DNA from: Streptomyces xantholiticus
Lineage (GTDB): Bacteria; Actinomycetota; Actinomycetes; Streptomycetales; Streptomycetaceae
Direction: 5' to 3'
DNA length: 64,000 bases
NCBI RefSeq assembly: GCF_014651015.1
Contig: NZ_BMWB01000005.1
Location: forward strand, 1 to 64,000
Numbering within the stretch: position 1 is the first letter of the stretch; every line of letters starts with the position of its first letter. Made by a program: the position numbers and the translations under genes. The notes beneath the pieces were generated by a model. It saw nothing but the letters and a program-made list of their open reading frames with translations, did not search any database and was not told where the DNA came from. Shown here in pieces: positions 39,895-48,307 of the stretch.

Positions 39895-41652
39895 ATGTCG
39901 CTGACCGAGTCGCTCGGTACCGCCTCTCTCCCCGCTGTCGCCACCGGCCTGCCCTCCGCCGACGAGGCTGTGACCCACACGCTCCTCAACTGCCTGTTGC
40001 GGGAGGTGTCCGGCCCGGAGCACCAGACCGCCGTCGCCCACGGCCACCTGCTGCTGCGCCTCCCCCGCCGCGGCGTAGAGCTGCGCGTCGCCCTGCGCCG
40101 AACGTCGCTGCTGGGTGCGCATCGGTTCACCGGGCCGGCGATGGAGCAGCAGCACGACCGTGGCTGGGAGGAGATCGACTGGCAGTGCCTCGCCCGGTAC
40201 ATCCAGGACGAGCTGTCCCTGCGCACCGGTGTTCGCAACGACGAGTTCCTGGACCAGGTCGCCTCCAGCCACCGGGCCACCTCCGCGGCGCTCGTCCAAC
40301 GCTCCAGGATGACGGCAGCCGCGGACGGTGACGGGCTCGCCACAAGCCTGGCCACGTACCTGGCCTCCGAGCAGTCCCTGCTGTTCGGCCACCGGTTCCA
40401 CCCCACCCCCAAGGCGCGCACCGGCGATACCGCGTCCTGGCTGTCCTACGCCCCGGAGACCGGGGCCTCCTTCCCCCTGCGACACCTGGCCGTCCGCGGA
40501 CACCTGATCGCCGAGGAATCCGCCGAGGACGGCGCTGTCCAGGCGATCGACCGGCTGAGGCCCGACGTGCCGGACGGCTACCGGCTGCTGCCCGCGCATC
40601 CATGGCAGTACGAGATGCTGTGCGAGCACCCGGGGCTGAAAAGGGCTGTCGCCCAGGGCGACGTCCTCGACCTGGGCACGGCCGTGAAGCCCTTCGCAGC
40701 CACCGCGTCCGTGCGCACCCTCTACGACGGCGAGACGTTCCTGAAGTTCAGCCTGAACGTCCGCATCACCAACTGCCTTCGGAAGAACGCCCGTTACGAG
40801 CTGGCCGGAGCCGTCGCCCTGACCCGCCTGCTGGAGCCCGTCCTGGCGGACCTGGCCATCCGCTTCCCAGGCTGTGCCGTGCTCCGCGAGCCCGCCTACC
40901 GCAGCCTCGCCCTGCCCGGCCCGGACGGCACCCCTGACCGCGCCCTGCTCGAGGGCTTCGGCGTGATCGTCCGCGAGGGCCTCACCGCACACCTCATGCC
41001 CGGCACGACCCCGCTGCTCGCGGCCGCCGTGGCCGACGAGTACCCGACAGGCCCCGGCCACATCTCCCGTCTCCTGGACGGGGCGGGCCCGCGGACCGCA
41101 CGCGACTGGTGGGCGGCGTACCTCAAGCTGCTTCTGCCGCCCGTCCTGGCCGCGTACTTCGACCACGGCCTCGTGCTGGAGCCGCACCTGCAGAACGTGG
41201 TCGTCTGCGTCGACGAGGACGGCATGCCCGCACAGATCCTCTTCCGTGACCTGGAGGGCACCAAGCTCCTCCCCGAGCACCACGCCGCCACGCTCGCCGC
41301 GCTGCCCGCCGACGTCGCCGGCCCCCTGACGTACGACGCCCGGCGCGGCTGGGACCGCGTCGTCTACTGCCTGCTCGTCAACCATGTCGCCGAGGTGCTC
41401 GCCGCCCTGGCCGACCTCCACCCGCGAAGCGAGCACGCCCTGTGGGCCCAGGTCCGTGCCACCCTCCAGGCGTACGCCGACCGGCACGGCTGCCCGCCAC
41501 AGCTCGGCACGCTGCTCGCGGGAGCACCCCTGCCCGCGAAGGCCAACCTGCTCACCCGCTGGGAGCGCAAGGCTGACCGCGAGGCCGGTTACGTCCGCCT
41601 GCCTTCCCCGTTCGCCGGGGACGTACTCGACACCTGGAGCGATGCCCGATGA
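39895..41652 (+). CDS. NIS siderophore synthetase (IucA/IucC family, PvsD-like)
   Basis: This 585-aa enzyme shows the classical IucA/IucC layout: GHRFHPTPKARTGD (ATP site), LLPAHPWQYE, TASVRTLYDGETFLKFSLNVRITNCLRKN split by the active-site cleft, GLVLEPHLQNVVV and FRDLEGTKLL. It should make the second amide or ester bond of the carboxylate siderophore. The ATG at 39895 has CAGGAG eight bases upstream; upstream frames without sense are rejected. It overlaps the decarboxylase gene by ATGA. Confidence 0.94.
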   Translation: MSLTESLGTASLPAVATGLPSADEAVTHTLLNCLLREVSGPEHQTAVAHGHLLLRLPRRGVELRVALRRTSLLGAHRFTGPAMEQQHDRGWEEIDWQCLARYIQDELSLRTGVRNDEFLDQVASSHRATSAALVQRSRMTAAADGDGLATSLATYLASEQSLLFGHRFHPTPKARTGDTASWLSYAPETGASFPLRHLAVRGHLIAEESAEDGAVQAIDRLRPDVPDGYRLLPAHPWQYEMLCEHPGLKRAVAQGDVLDLGTAVKPFAATASVRTLYDGETFLKFSLNVRITNCLRKNARYELAGAVALTRLLEPVLADLAIRFPGCAVLREPAYRSLALPGPDGTPDRALLEGFGVIVREGLTAHLMPGTTPLLAAAVADEYPTGPGHISRLLDGAGPRTARDWWAAYLKLLLPPVLAAYFDHGLVLEPHLQNVVVCVDEDGMPAQILFRDLEGTKLLPEHHAATLAALPADVAGPLTYDARRGWDRVVYCLLVNHVAEVLAALADLHPRSEHALWAQVRATLQAYADRHGCPPQLGTLLAGAPLPAKANLLTRWERKADREAGYVRLPSPFAGDVLDTWSDAR

Positions 41653-42851
41653 CCGTGCCCACCCCCGCGGTGCGCGACCGCGCCCTGTCCCTGCCCTCCG
41701 CCGAACTGCCCGCCTACATCTACGATCTGGCGGCGCTGCGCGAGCACGCCGCCGCCGTGCGGGCCGCCCTGCCGGGGCGGGTGGAGCTCTACTACGCCAC
41801 CAAAGCCAACCCGGAGCCTGAGCTCCTGGCCGCCCTCGGCCCGTATGTCGACGGCTACGAGGTCTCCTCGGGCGGTGAACTCGCGCACGTCGGGAAGGCG
41901 GTGCCGGGCCGCCCGCTGGCCTTCGGCGGCCCGGGCAAGACCCCGGCGGAGATATCGGCGGCGCTGGAAAACGGAGTGTCGCGTTTCCATGTCGAGAGCG
42001 TGCACGAACTCCATGTACTGGCGGAACTCGCCCGGGAAGCTGCGCCGGACACCCGTGTGTCGGTCCTCCCGCGCTTCAACCTCCCCGTGTCCGGCGACTC
42101 GCTGGCGGACAGCTCCCTGGCGATGGGCGGCCGCCCGGCGCCGTTCGGTCTCGACCCGTCCGACGCCGACACGGTCGTCCGCATGCTCACCGACGGCGCC
42201 TACCCCCAGTTGACGCTGCTGGGCATCCACGCGCACCTGGCGAGCGGCCTGCGCGCCCCCGAGCAGCTGGCGGTCGCCGAGTCCATCGTGACCTGGGCCG
42301 TCGACCTGACCGCACGCCACCGCGTCCGCCTGGCCGAGGTGAACGTCGGCGGCGGCATGACCGTCGACTACGCCGATCCCGACCGGCGCTTCGACTGGTC
42401 CGCGTACGGCACGGGCCTCGCCCGCCTCACCGCCGCCCACCCCGACCTGACGTTGCGCATCGAGCCGGGCCGTGCGCTGACCGCGTACTGCGGCTGGTAC
42501 GCCACCGAAGTACTGGACGTGAAGCACAGCCACGGCGAGGAGTTCGCCGTCGTCCGCGGTGGCACGCATCATCTGCGCACCCCGGCGACCAAGGGCCACG
42601 ACCAGCCCTGCTCCGTCCTGCCCGTGGAGCCGTGGCCGCACGCCTGGCCACGCCCGGCCGCACGGCAGGACCTGGTCACCCTCACGGGCCAGCTCTGCAC
42701 TCCCAAGGACATCCTGGCGCGGCGCGTCCCGGCGCCCGGGCTGAGGGCCGGCGACCGCGTGGCTTTCGGCCTCGCGGGTGCCTACGCCTGGAACATCTCG
42801 CACCACGATTTCCTGATGCACCCCCGGCCCGGCTTCCACTTCCTCAATTGA
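41649..42851 (+). CDS. PLP-dependent amino acid decarboxylase (LysA/fold III, PvsE-like)
   Basis: This 400-aa enzyme has the alanine-racemase/LysA barrel: the PLP lysine in YYATKANP, HAHLASGL, the phosphate-binding glycines in NVGGGMTVDYA, EPGRALTAYCG and the C-terminal sheet with GQLCTPKDIL and HDFLMHPRPGFHFL. It decarboxylates an amino acid to supply an amine to the siderophore. In vibrioferrin the corresponding enzyme is PvsE, thought to give the ethanolamine part. Diaminopimelate decarboxylase for lysine is unlikely, since the gene is ATGA-coupled to the synthetase. The exact substrate cannot be read from sequence. Confidence 0.9.
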   Translation: MTVPTPAVRDRALSLPSAELPAYIYDLAALREHAAAVRAALPGRVELYYATKANPEPELLAALGPYVDGYEVSSGGELAHVGKAVPGRPLAFGGPGKTPAEISAALENGVSRFHVESVHELHVLAELAREAAPDTRVSVLPRFNLPVSGDSLADSSLAMGGRPAPFGLDPSDADTVVRMLTDGAYPQLTLLGIHAHLASGLRAPEQLAVAESIVTWAVDLTARHRVRLAEVNVGGGMTVDYADPDRRFDWSAYGTGLARLTAAHPDLTLRIEPGRALTAYCGWYATEVLDVKHSHGEEFAVVRGGTHHLRTPATKGHDQPCSVLPVEPWPHAWPRPAARQDLVTLTGQLCTPKDILARRVPAPGLRAGDRVAFGLAGAYAWNISHHDFLMHPRPGFHFLN

Positions 42852-43301
42852 GCACGTGTCGGCAGCTCCTCGCTCCCCAAGACAGACCCGGACCAGTTCG
42901 GACTCCTCCGAATCCTGGGCGTGGTGGCCGTCACCATGCTGGCGGGGCCGTCGCCGTCATCGGGCCCGTCGTCTCGGCGTCGCGCACCTGCCGGGCGCGG
43001 GGCCGCCGAGCCGTCGGCGGTACCACCGCGACGCCCTCCGCACCGAGGTTGCGGCCGCGGCGCGCGGCCAACGCGTCGAGTGCGACCTGGTTTCCCAATC
43101 GCGCCCGAACGGTCCAACTCGGACACCGCCTTCCGCGGCCCCGTCAAGCACCTCGCAGCGGATTCGGCGGCGCCCCCATGGTGGCAGCGCGCACTCGGGC
43201 ACCCAGAACTATGGTGTCCCACCACATACGCCGCTGACCTGCCCCTTCCTACGGTGTGGCGACACACAAACGTCCCCGCCAACTGTCCGGAAGTGGTGTA
43301 C
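42852..43301. other. 450-bp gap, no clear gene
   Basis: The stretch after the NIS operon carries a small hairpin (TTCGGA/TCCGAA at 42897-42912) that might end transcription. One frame has a short hydrophobic piece (LLRILGVVAVTMLAG), with no recognisable family and no ribosome-binding site. It may be gene debris and must contain the promoter of the transporter gene that follows. Confidence 0.4.
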
Positions 43302-44690
43302 ATGGCCGCCCCAGAAACCGCTCCACCAGCGCCGAACTCGCTGAAGCGCATCGTCGCCGCCAGCCTCATCGGCACGACCATCGAGTGGTACGACTTCTTC
43401 CTCTACGGCTCGGCCGCCGCGCTCGTCTTCAACAAGCTGTTCTTCCCCGACTCCGACCCGCTGGTCGGCACCCTGCTGTCGTTCCTCACCTACGCCGTCG
43501 GGTTCGCCGCGCGGCCGCTCGGTGCGCTCGTGTTCGGGCACTACGGGGACCGGCTCGGGCGCAAGAAGCTGCTGGTGCTCAGTCTGCTGCTGATGGGCGG
43601 GGCGACCTTCGCGATCGGTCTGCTGCCGACGCACGCGACCATCGGTTCCGCCGCACCGGTCCTGCTGACCGTGCTGCGGCTCGTGCAGGGCTTCGCGCTC
43701 GGCGGTGAGTGGGGTGGCGCGGTGCTGCTGGTGTCCGAGCACGGGGACGCCAAGCGGCGTGGTTTCTGGGCCTCCTGGCCGCAGACCGGCGCGCCGGCCG
43801 GGCAACTGCTCGCCACCGGCGTGCTGTCCGCGCTCACCGCGCTGCTCTCGGACGCCGCCTTCACCTCATGGGGCTGGCGCATACCCTTCCTGCTCTCCGG
43901 TGTCCTCGTGATCGTCGGCCTGTGGATTCGTCTCTCTGTCGATGAATCGCCGGTCTTCAAGGCAGCGCTGGCACAGGCGGAACAGCGCAAGGCCGAGGTC
44001 GGCACGGTCGAGAAGATGCCGCTCGTCGCAGTGCTGCGGCACCACTGGCGCGATGTGCTGATCGCCATGGGAGCGCGGATGGCGGAGAACATCAGCTACT
44101 ACGTGATCACCGCGTTCATCCTGGTCTACGCGACGACCGCGGTGGAGATGAGCAAGCAGACGGCGCTCAACGCGGTCCTCATCGCCTCCGCCGTTCACTT
44201 CGCGGTGATCCCGCTGTGGGGCGCGCTGTCCGACCGGATCGGACGCCGGCCGGTGTATCTGATCGGCGCCATCGGCGTGGGTGCCTGGATGTTCCCGTTC
44301 TTCATGCTCATCGACACCGCCGGCTTCGGCGCCCTGCTGCTCGCCGTCACGGTGGGTCTGGTGCTGCACGGTGCGATGTACGCACCGCAGGCGGCGTTCT
44401 TCTCCGAGATGTTCGCGACGCGTATGCGCTACTCGGGCGCGTCCATCGGTGCCCAGTTCTCGTCCGTCGCGGCCGGGGCGCCGGCGCCGCTGATCGCGAC
44501 GGCCCTGCTGGCCGACTACGACTCGTCGACGCCGATCGCCCTGTACGTCATCGCCGCGGCGCTGCTGACCGTGGTGGCCATCGCCTGTGCCCGGGAGACC
44601 AGGGACCGTGACCTGACGGCGGTGGACGCCCAGGAGGAAGAGGCCGGGGCCGCGCCCGCCGCCACTACGGCGGACGCACGGACGGCCTGA
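43302..44690 (+). CDS. MHS-family MFS symporter (ShiA/ProP-like)
   Basis: This 462-aa membrane protein has the signatures of the metabolite:H+ symporter group: SLIGTTIEWYDFFLYGSAAAL in the first helix, GHYGDRLGRKKLL after helix 2, RLVQGFALGGEWGGAVLL, then ALSDRIGRRPVYLIG and YSGASIGAQ. These import organic acids or similar solutes with a proton. It is not an exporter of the PvsC kind, although it follows the NIS operon. Its likely partners are the regulator and dehydrogenase that follow, so uptake of a short hydroxy acid is a fair guess. The ATG at 43302 has GGAAGTGG close upstream. It ends at a strong hairpin at 44721-44764. Confidence 0.92.
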   Translation: MAAPETAPPAPNSLKRIVAASLIGTTIEWYDFFLYGSAAALVFNKLFFPDSDPLVGTLLSFLTYAVGFAARPLGALVFGHYGDRLGRKKLLVLSLLLMGGATFAIGLLPTHATIGSAAPVLLTVLRLVQGFALGGEWGGAVLLVSEHGDAKRRGFWASWPQTGAPAGQLLATGVLSALTALLSDAAFTSWGWRIPFLLSGVLVIVGLWIRLSVDESPVFKAALAQAEQRKAEVGTVEKMPLVAVLRHHWRDVLIAMGARMAENISYYVITAFILVYATTAVEMSKQTALNAVLIASAVHFAVIPLWGALSDRIGRRPVYLIGAIGVGAWMFPFFMLIDTAGFGALLLAVTVGLVLHGAMYAPQAAFFSEMFATRMRYSGASIGAQFSSVAAGAPAPLIATALLADYDSSTPIALYVIAAALLTVVAIACARETRDRDLTAVDAQEEEAGAAPAATTADARTA

Positions 44691-44720
44691 GGCGACGCCC
44701 TCCACCGGTCGTACCCGGTG

Positions 44721-44764
44721 ACGCAGAACCGCGCGGACTTCCAGGAGTCCGCGCGGTTCTGCGT
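44721..44764. terminator. Perfect 19-bp stem bidirectional terminator
   Basis: ACGCAGAACCGCGCGGACT at 44721-44739 pairs perfectly with 44746-44764 around a 6-nt loop. It lies between the convergent symporter and PucR-type regulator genes and should stop transcription from both sides. Confidence 0.88.
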
Positions 44765-44785
44765 CTGCGGGGCAAGGCCCGTCGG

Positions 44786-46762
44786 TCAGGAGGCGGCCGA
44801 CGACGACATGGCGTGGAGCCGCAACGCCAGCCGGATCTCGAGCGACCTGTCCGGCGACTGCCAGTCGGGGCCGAGCAACCGCCCGATCCGCTCGAGCCGT
44901 TGGGCCACCGTGTTCACATGGACGTGCAGGTCGTCCTTGGTACGGGCCGGGCTCATACCGCTCGCGAAGTAGGCGTCCAGGGTGCCGACGAGGTCGGTGC
45001 CGCGCCGCCGGTCGTAGTCGACGATCTCCCCGATGGTGCGGTGCACGAAGCCGTCGATGTCGCCTGGATCGGCGAGCAGCAGCCCGAGGAAGCCGAGGTC
45101 CTGCGCCGCCGCGCCCTCCCCGGAACGTCCGAGGAGCCGCAGGGCGTCGAGGCAGCGGCGTGCCTGGGCGTACGCCTCGGCCACCGGTGCGGGGTCCCCG
45201 GCCGGGGAGGCGACCGGAGAGGAGGCGCCGACGGTCACCGGTTCGCGCAGCGTACCGCCCAGTTGACGGGCCGTCTGGCGCGCCAGGTCAGCAGCGGTGT
45301 CGCCGGGGCCGAGGGGCAGCAGCAGGACCGTGCCGCCGTCGCGGGCGGCGGCGAGGCCGGACCGCGTGGCGGCCAGGTGCGAGGCGGCGGACCAGAGACG
45401 CCGGCGGTCCGCGGTCTCACGCGCGGACGCGTCACGGCGCGCGGGGGTGTCGCGGGAGGCGGGGGTGTCGCGGCCGGACGGCCTGCGACGGGCGGCAGGG
45501 TCAAGGCCGCCGAACACCTCCGAGCGGGCGACGGTGTCGCCCGGGCCGTCGGTACGGGCAGCGAGCACCACATGGGGCGCGTCGAGGTCCGCCCGCAGCC
45601 GTGCGGCCCGCTCCCGCAGCATGCTCGGGTCGCGGTCCGGAGCGTCGAGCAGATCGTCGAGCAGCTCGCCCCGCACCCGTTGTTCCGCGTCGTGGGCGGA
45701 GCGCCTGGCGAGCAGCAGCAGGGAGGTGACCATCGCGGCGCGCTCGAGGGTGCGGCGGTCGACGGGGTCGAGGTCGGGGTGCCCGTGCAGTACGAGGGAG
45801 CCGAAGACCTCGCCGCCGGCGGCGACCGCGGCGACCCAGTCGTCGCCGTGCCGTGTCGCGTGGCCGCCCGCACCGGTGGTTTCCGGGCCGCTCTCGGTGA
45901 ACTCGACCGTCCTGTCGAGGACTTCGGAGAGCGCATCGGCCACGTCGTGGACTCCCCCGCCGCGCAGGACCAGTTCGGTCAGGCGGTCGTGGACGTCGGA
46001 GGCGCGCTCGAGGACGCCGCTGTGGTCCTGGATGATCGCGTTGGCCCGCTCGAGGTCGGCCAGCGCGGAGCGGGTCTCTGCGAGCAGGTTCGCGGTGTCG
46101 ATGGCCACCGCGGCGTGGGCGGCGAAGGAGGCGAGCAGCGCGACCTGCTCCCGTTCGAAGACTCTGGCGCGCCGATCGGCGGCGAACAGTACGCCGATGA
46201 CCTGGCTGCCGAGCATGAGCGGCACACCGAGGATGGCGACGAGTCCTTCGTCCCTGACGGCGGCGTCGATGGTGCCGGTGTGCTCGAAGCGGGCGTCGTC
46301 GAAGTAGCTGTCGGTGACGTACGGCCGTGCGGTCTGGGCGACGAGTCCGCCGAGCCCTTCCCCCATGCCGAGCCTGAGCTGCTGGAAGCGTGCCGACACG
46401 GATCCTTCGGTGACCCGCATGTAAGTGTCGCCGGCTGCCGGGTCGTTCAGGCTGAGGTAGGCGACCTCGGTGCCCAGCAGTGAGCGGGCGCGCTGCACGA
46501 TCGCCCGGAGCACCGCGTCGAGGTCGCGCAGACCGGCAAGGTCGTGCGCGGTCTCGAAGAGCGCGGACAGCTCAGCCTCCCTGCGCCGCCGCCCCTCCAG
46601 CTCTGCGCGCACCCGCAGAGCCAGCTGCTTCGCGTGCTCGAGCGAGGCCAGCTCCTGGGGCCCGGCGCCGTCCGCGCGGGCGAGGAGCAACGGCCTGTCG
46701 TAGGCCTCCGCGGCGGCGCCTCGGGCGAGGAGCTCCAGGTAGAGGGCTTGATCGTGGGACAT
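44786..46762 (-). CDS. GAF-domain transcriptional regulator, PucR/CdaR type
   Basis: This 658-aa regulator has a GAF sensor domain at about residues 70-220 (RARSLLGTEVAYLSLND, then VAILGVPLMLGSQVIGVLFAADRR), a short coiled-coil, a middle domain broken by an Arg/Asp/Ala-rich low-complexity stretch, and the C-terminal PucR helix-turn-helix (TLDAYFASGMSPARTKDDLHVHVNTVAQRLERI). The ATG at 46762 is preferred over the long open frame upstream. It lies tail to tail with the symporter gene and reads the same way as the dehydrogenase gene, and probably controls that catabolic set in response to a small molecule bound by GAF. Confidence 0.9.
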   Translation of the reverse strand: MSHDQALYLELLARGAAAEAYDRPLLLARADGAGPQELASLEHAKQLALRVRAELEGRRRREAELSALFETAHDLAGLRDLDAVLRAIVQRARSLLGTEVAYLSLNDPAAGDTYMRVTEGSVSARFQQLRLGMGEGLGGLVAQTARPYVTDSYFDDARFEHTGTIDAAVRDEGLVAILGVPLMLGSQVIGVLFAADRRARVFEREQVALLASFAAHAAVAIDTANLLAETRSALADLERANAIIQDHSGVLERASDVHDRLTELVLRGGGVHDVADALSEVLDRTVEFTESGPETTGAGGHATRHGDDWVAAVAAGGEVFGSLVLHGHPDLDPVDRRTLERAAMVTSLLLLARRSAHDAEQRVRGELLDDLLDAPDRDPSMLRERAARLRADLDAPHVVLAARTDGPGDTVARSEVFGGLDPAARRRPSGRDTPASRDTPARRDASARETADRRRLWSAASHLAATRSGLAAARDGGTVLLLPLGPGDTAADLARQTARQLGGTLREPVTVGASSPVASPAGDPAPVAEAYAQARRCLDALRLLGRSGEGAAAQDLGFLGLLLADPGDIDGFVHRTIGEIVDYDRRRGTDLVGTLDAYFASGMSPARTKDDLHVHVNTVAQRLERIGRLLGPDWQSPDRSLEIRLALRLHAMSSSAAS

Positions 46763-46830
46763 GGACACAGGATTACCTGTCGTACGGGTGGTCGCACCAG
46801 CCCTGTGGACAACGAAGCGGCCCGGCGGCG

Positions 46831-47652
46831 TCAGTGAGCGGTCCATCCGCCGTCGAGGGTCAGCGAGGTGCCGGTGATGAACGATGCCTGGGGCGAGCAC
46901 AGGTACAGGGCGGCGTCCGCCACCTCCTCCGGCTCGACGAGCCGCTTGATCGCACAGTCCTTGAGGAGGATCTCGGCGAGGACGCGGCCCGCTGGAAGGG
47001 AGTGCGCGGCGGCCTGGTCGGCGATCTGCTTCTCGACGAGCGGCGTGCGGACATAGCCGGGGTTGACGCAGACGGATGTCACCCCGTGCGGCGCGCCCTC
47101 GAGCGCGGCCGTCTTCGAGAGACCCTCGAGACCGTGTTTGGCGGCCACATAGGCGGACTTGTAGGGGGAGGCTCGCAGCCCGTGCACCGAAGAGATGTTG
47201 ACGATACGGCCCCATCCCTGGGCGTACATGTGTGGCAGCGCGCCCCTGATCAGCCGGAACGGCGCCTCCAGCATCACAGTGAGGACCGTGTGGAAGACGT
47301 CCGGCGGGAAGTCCTCGATGGGACGCACGAGTTGCAGGCCGGCGTTGTTGACGAGGATGTCCGTCCCGGCGGCCGCCGCCTCCGCGGCGTCCAGGTCGGT
47401 CAGGTCGAGCAGCAGCGGCTCCACGGCCCCTGCGAGGCCGTCGCTGTGATCGGCGAGCGACGCCAGCCCTTCTGCGTCCCGGTCGACGGCTCTGACCTTT
47501 GCCCCGGCGGCTGCGAGACGCAGCGCGCAGGCGCGGCCGATGCCGCCCGCGGCCCCGGTGACGAGGGCGGTTCGGCCGCCGAGATCGACGGTGACGGAAG
47601 AGGCCGCGGCTGCGGGACCTGGCGTGCCGGGAGGTGTGGTGGGCGCGGTCAT
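46831..47652 (-). CDS. Short-chain dehydrogenase, 3-hydroxybutyrate dehydrogenase-like
   Basis: This 273-aa SDR enzyme has the NAD site TGAAGGIGRACAL, the NNAG motif (ILVNNAGLQLV), the catalytic Ser in ISSVHG, the YVAAK Tyr/Lys pair, and GYVRTPLVEKQIADQA, a stretch characteristic of D-3-hydroxybutyrate dehydrogenases. It should oxidise 3-hydroxybutyrate to acetoacetate. The ATG at 47652 is used; a GTG three codons earlier is possible. With the symporter and regulator it suggests a small hydroxybutyrate-use locus. Confidence 0.88.
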   Translation of the reverse strand: MTAPTTPPGTPGPAAAASSVTVDLGGRTALVTGAAGGIGRACALRLAAAGAKVRAVDRDAEGLASLADHSDGLAGAVEPLLLDLTDLDAAEAAAAGTDILVNNAGLQLVRPIEDFPPDVFHTVLTVMLEAPFRLIRGALPHMYAQGWGRIVNISSVHGLRASPYKSAYVAAKHGLEGLSKTAALEGAPHGVTSVCVNPGYVRTPLVEKQIADQAAAHSLPAGRVLAEILLKDCAIKRLVEPEEVADAALYLCSPQASFITGTSLTLDGGWTAH

Positions 47653-47707
47653 GTTCGGCACCCTAGGCAGCGATCATCCGGCGACCGATATGGTCCGGGC
47701 CCATACT

Positions 47708-48196
47708 TCAGGGCCTCATGGTGGGTTGGAACCATGCTGGTCCCTCGGCGAGCGCATGCTTGATCCGGAAGATCGCGAAGTCCTTGAGTTCCGGCAGCGC
47801 GTCGACGGGGAACCAGCCCACCTCGAGGGACTCGTCGTCGTTGACCCGCGCCTCGGTGGCACCGGGCACGGCCCGGCAGCGCATGGTGATGTCCATGTAC
47901 TGGCACACGTCGCCGTTGGGGTAGGTCACGGGCCTCGGCAGCGCCTGCACCAGGACGACCCGCTCGGCGACGCAGCGTACGGCGGTCTCCTCGTACACCT
48001 CCCGCTCCGCGGTCGACGCCGGCTCCTCTCCCGGCTCCGGAATGCCGCCGATGATCGACCAGCCGCCGGTGTCGGCACGCATGCCCAGCAGCACCCGCCC
48101 CAGGTCGTCGAAGACGACGGCGCTGACGCCGGGCAGGAACAGCAGTTGGTGGCCGGCGGTGGCCCGGATGGCGCGGATGAACTCGGGAGTTGCCAT
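47708..48196 (-). CDS. NUDIX hydrolase
   Basis: This 162-aa protein has an intact NUDIX box (GGIPEPGEEPASTAEREVYE followed by ET), which binds Mg2+ and directs hydrolysis of a nucleoside diphosphate linked to another group. It is a single-domain protein of usual length. The ATG is at 48196. The substrate cannot be inferred, and the neighbours give no hint. Confidence 0.93.
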   Translation of the reverse strand: MATPEFIRAIRATAGHQLLFLPGVSAVVFDDLGRVLLGMRADTGGWSIIGGIPEPGEEPASTAEREVYEETAVRCVAERVVLVQALPRPVTYPNGDVCQYMDITMRCRAVPGATEARVNDDESLEVGWFPVDALPELKDFAIFRIKHALAEGPAWFQPTMRP

Positions 48197-48307
48197 GCTC
48201 CGGACCTTAACCGGCGCCGGCCGGGCCGGCCGAACCGCCCGGCAGCGATTCCCTCCCGTGAGCGCACACGAGGCGCACCGAGCCCGGCCGACCTGCCCGA
48301 CGCGGCC

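Noticed and set aside
43302-44690. The MFS transporter after the NIS operon as the missing PvsC exporter
   Set aside because: Its motifs (IEWYDFFLYG, ALGGEWGGA) belong to the MHS proton-symport group, which imports solutes. It is also 450 bp from the NIS operon and near an SDR and regulator.
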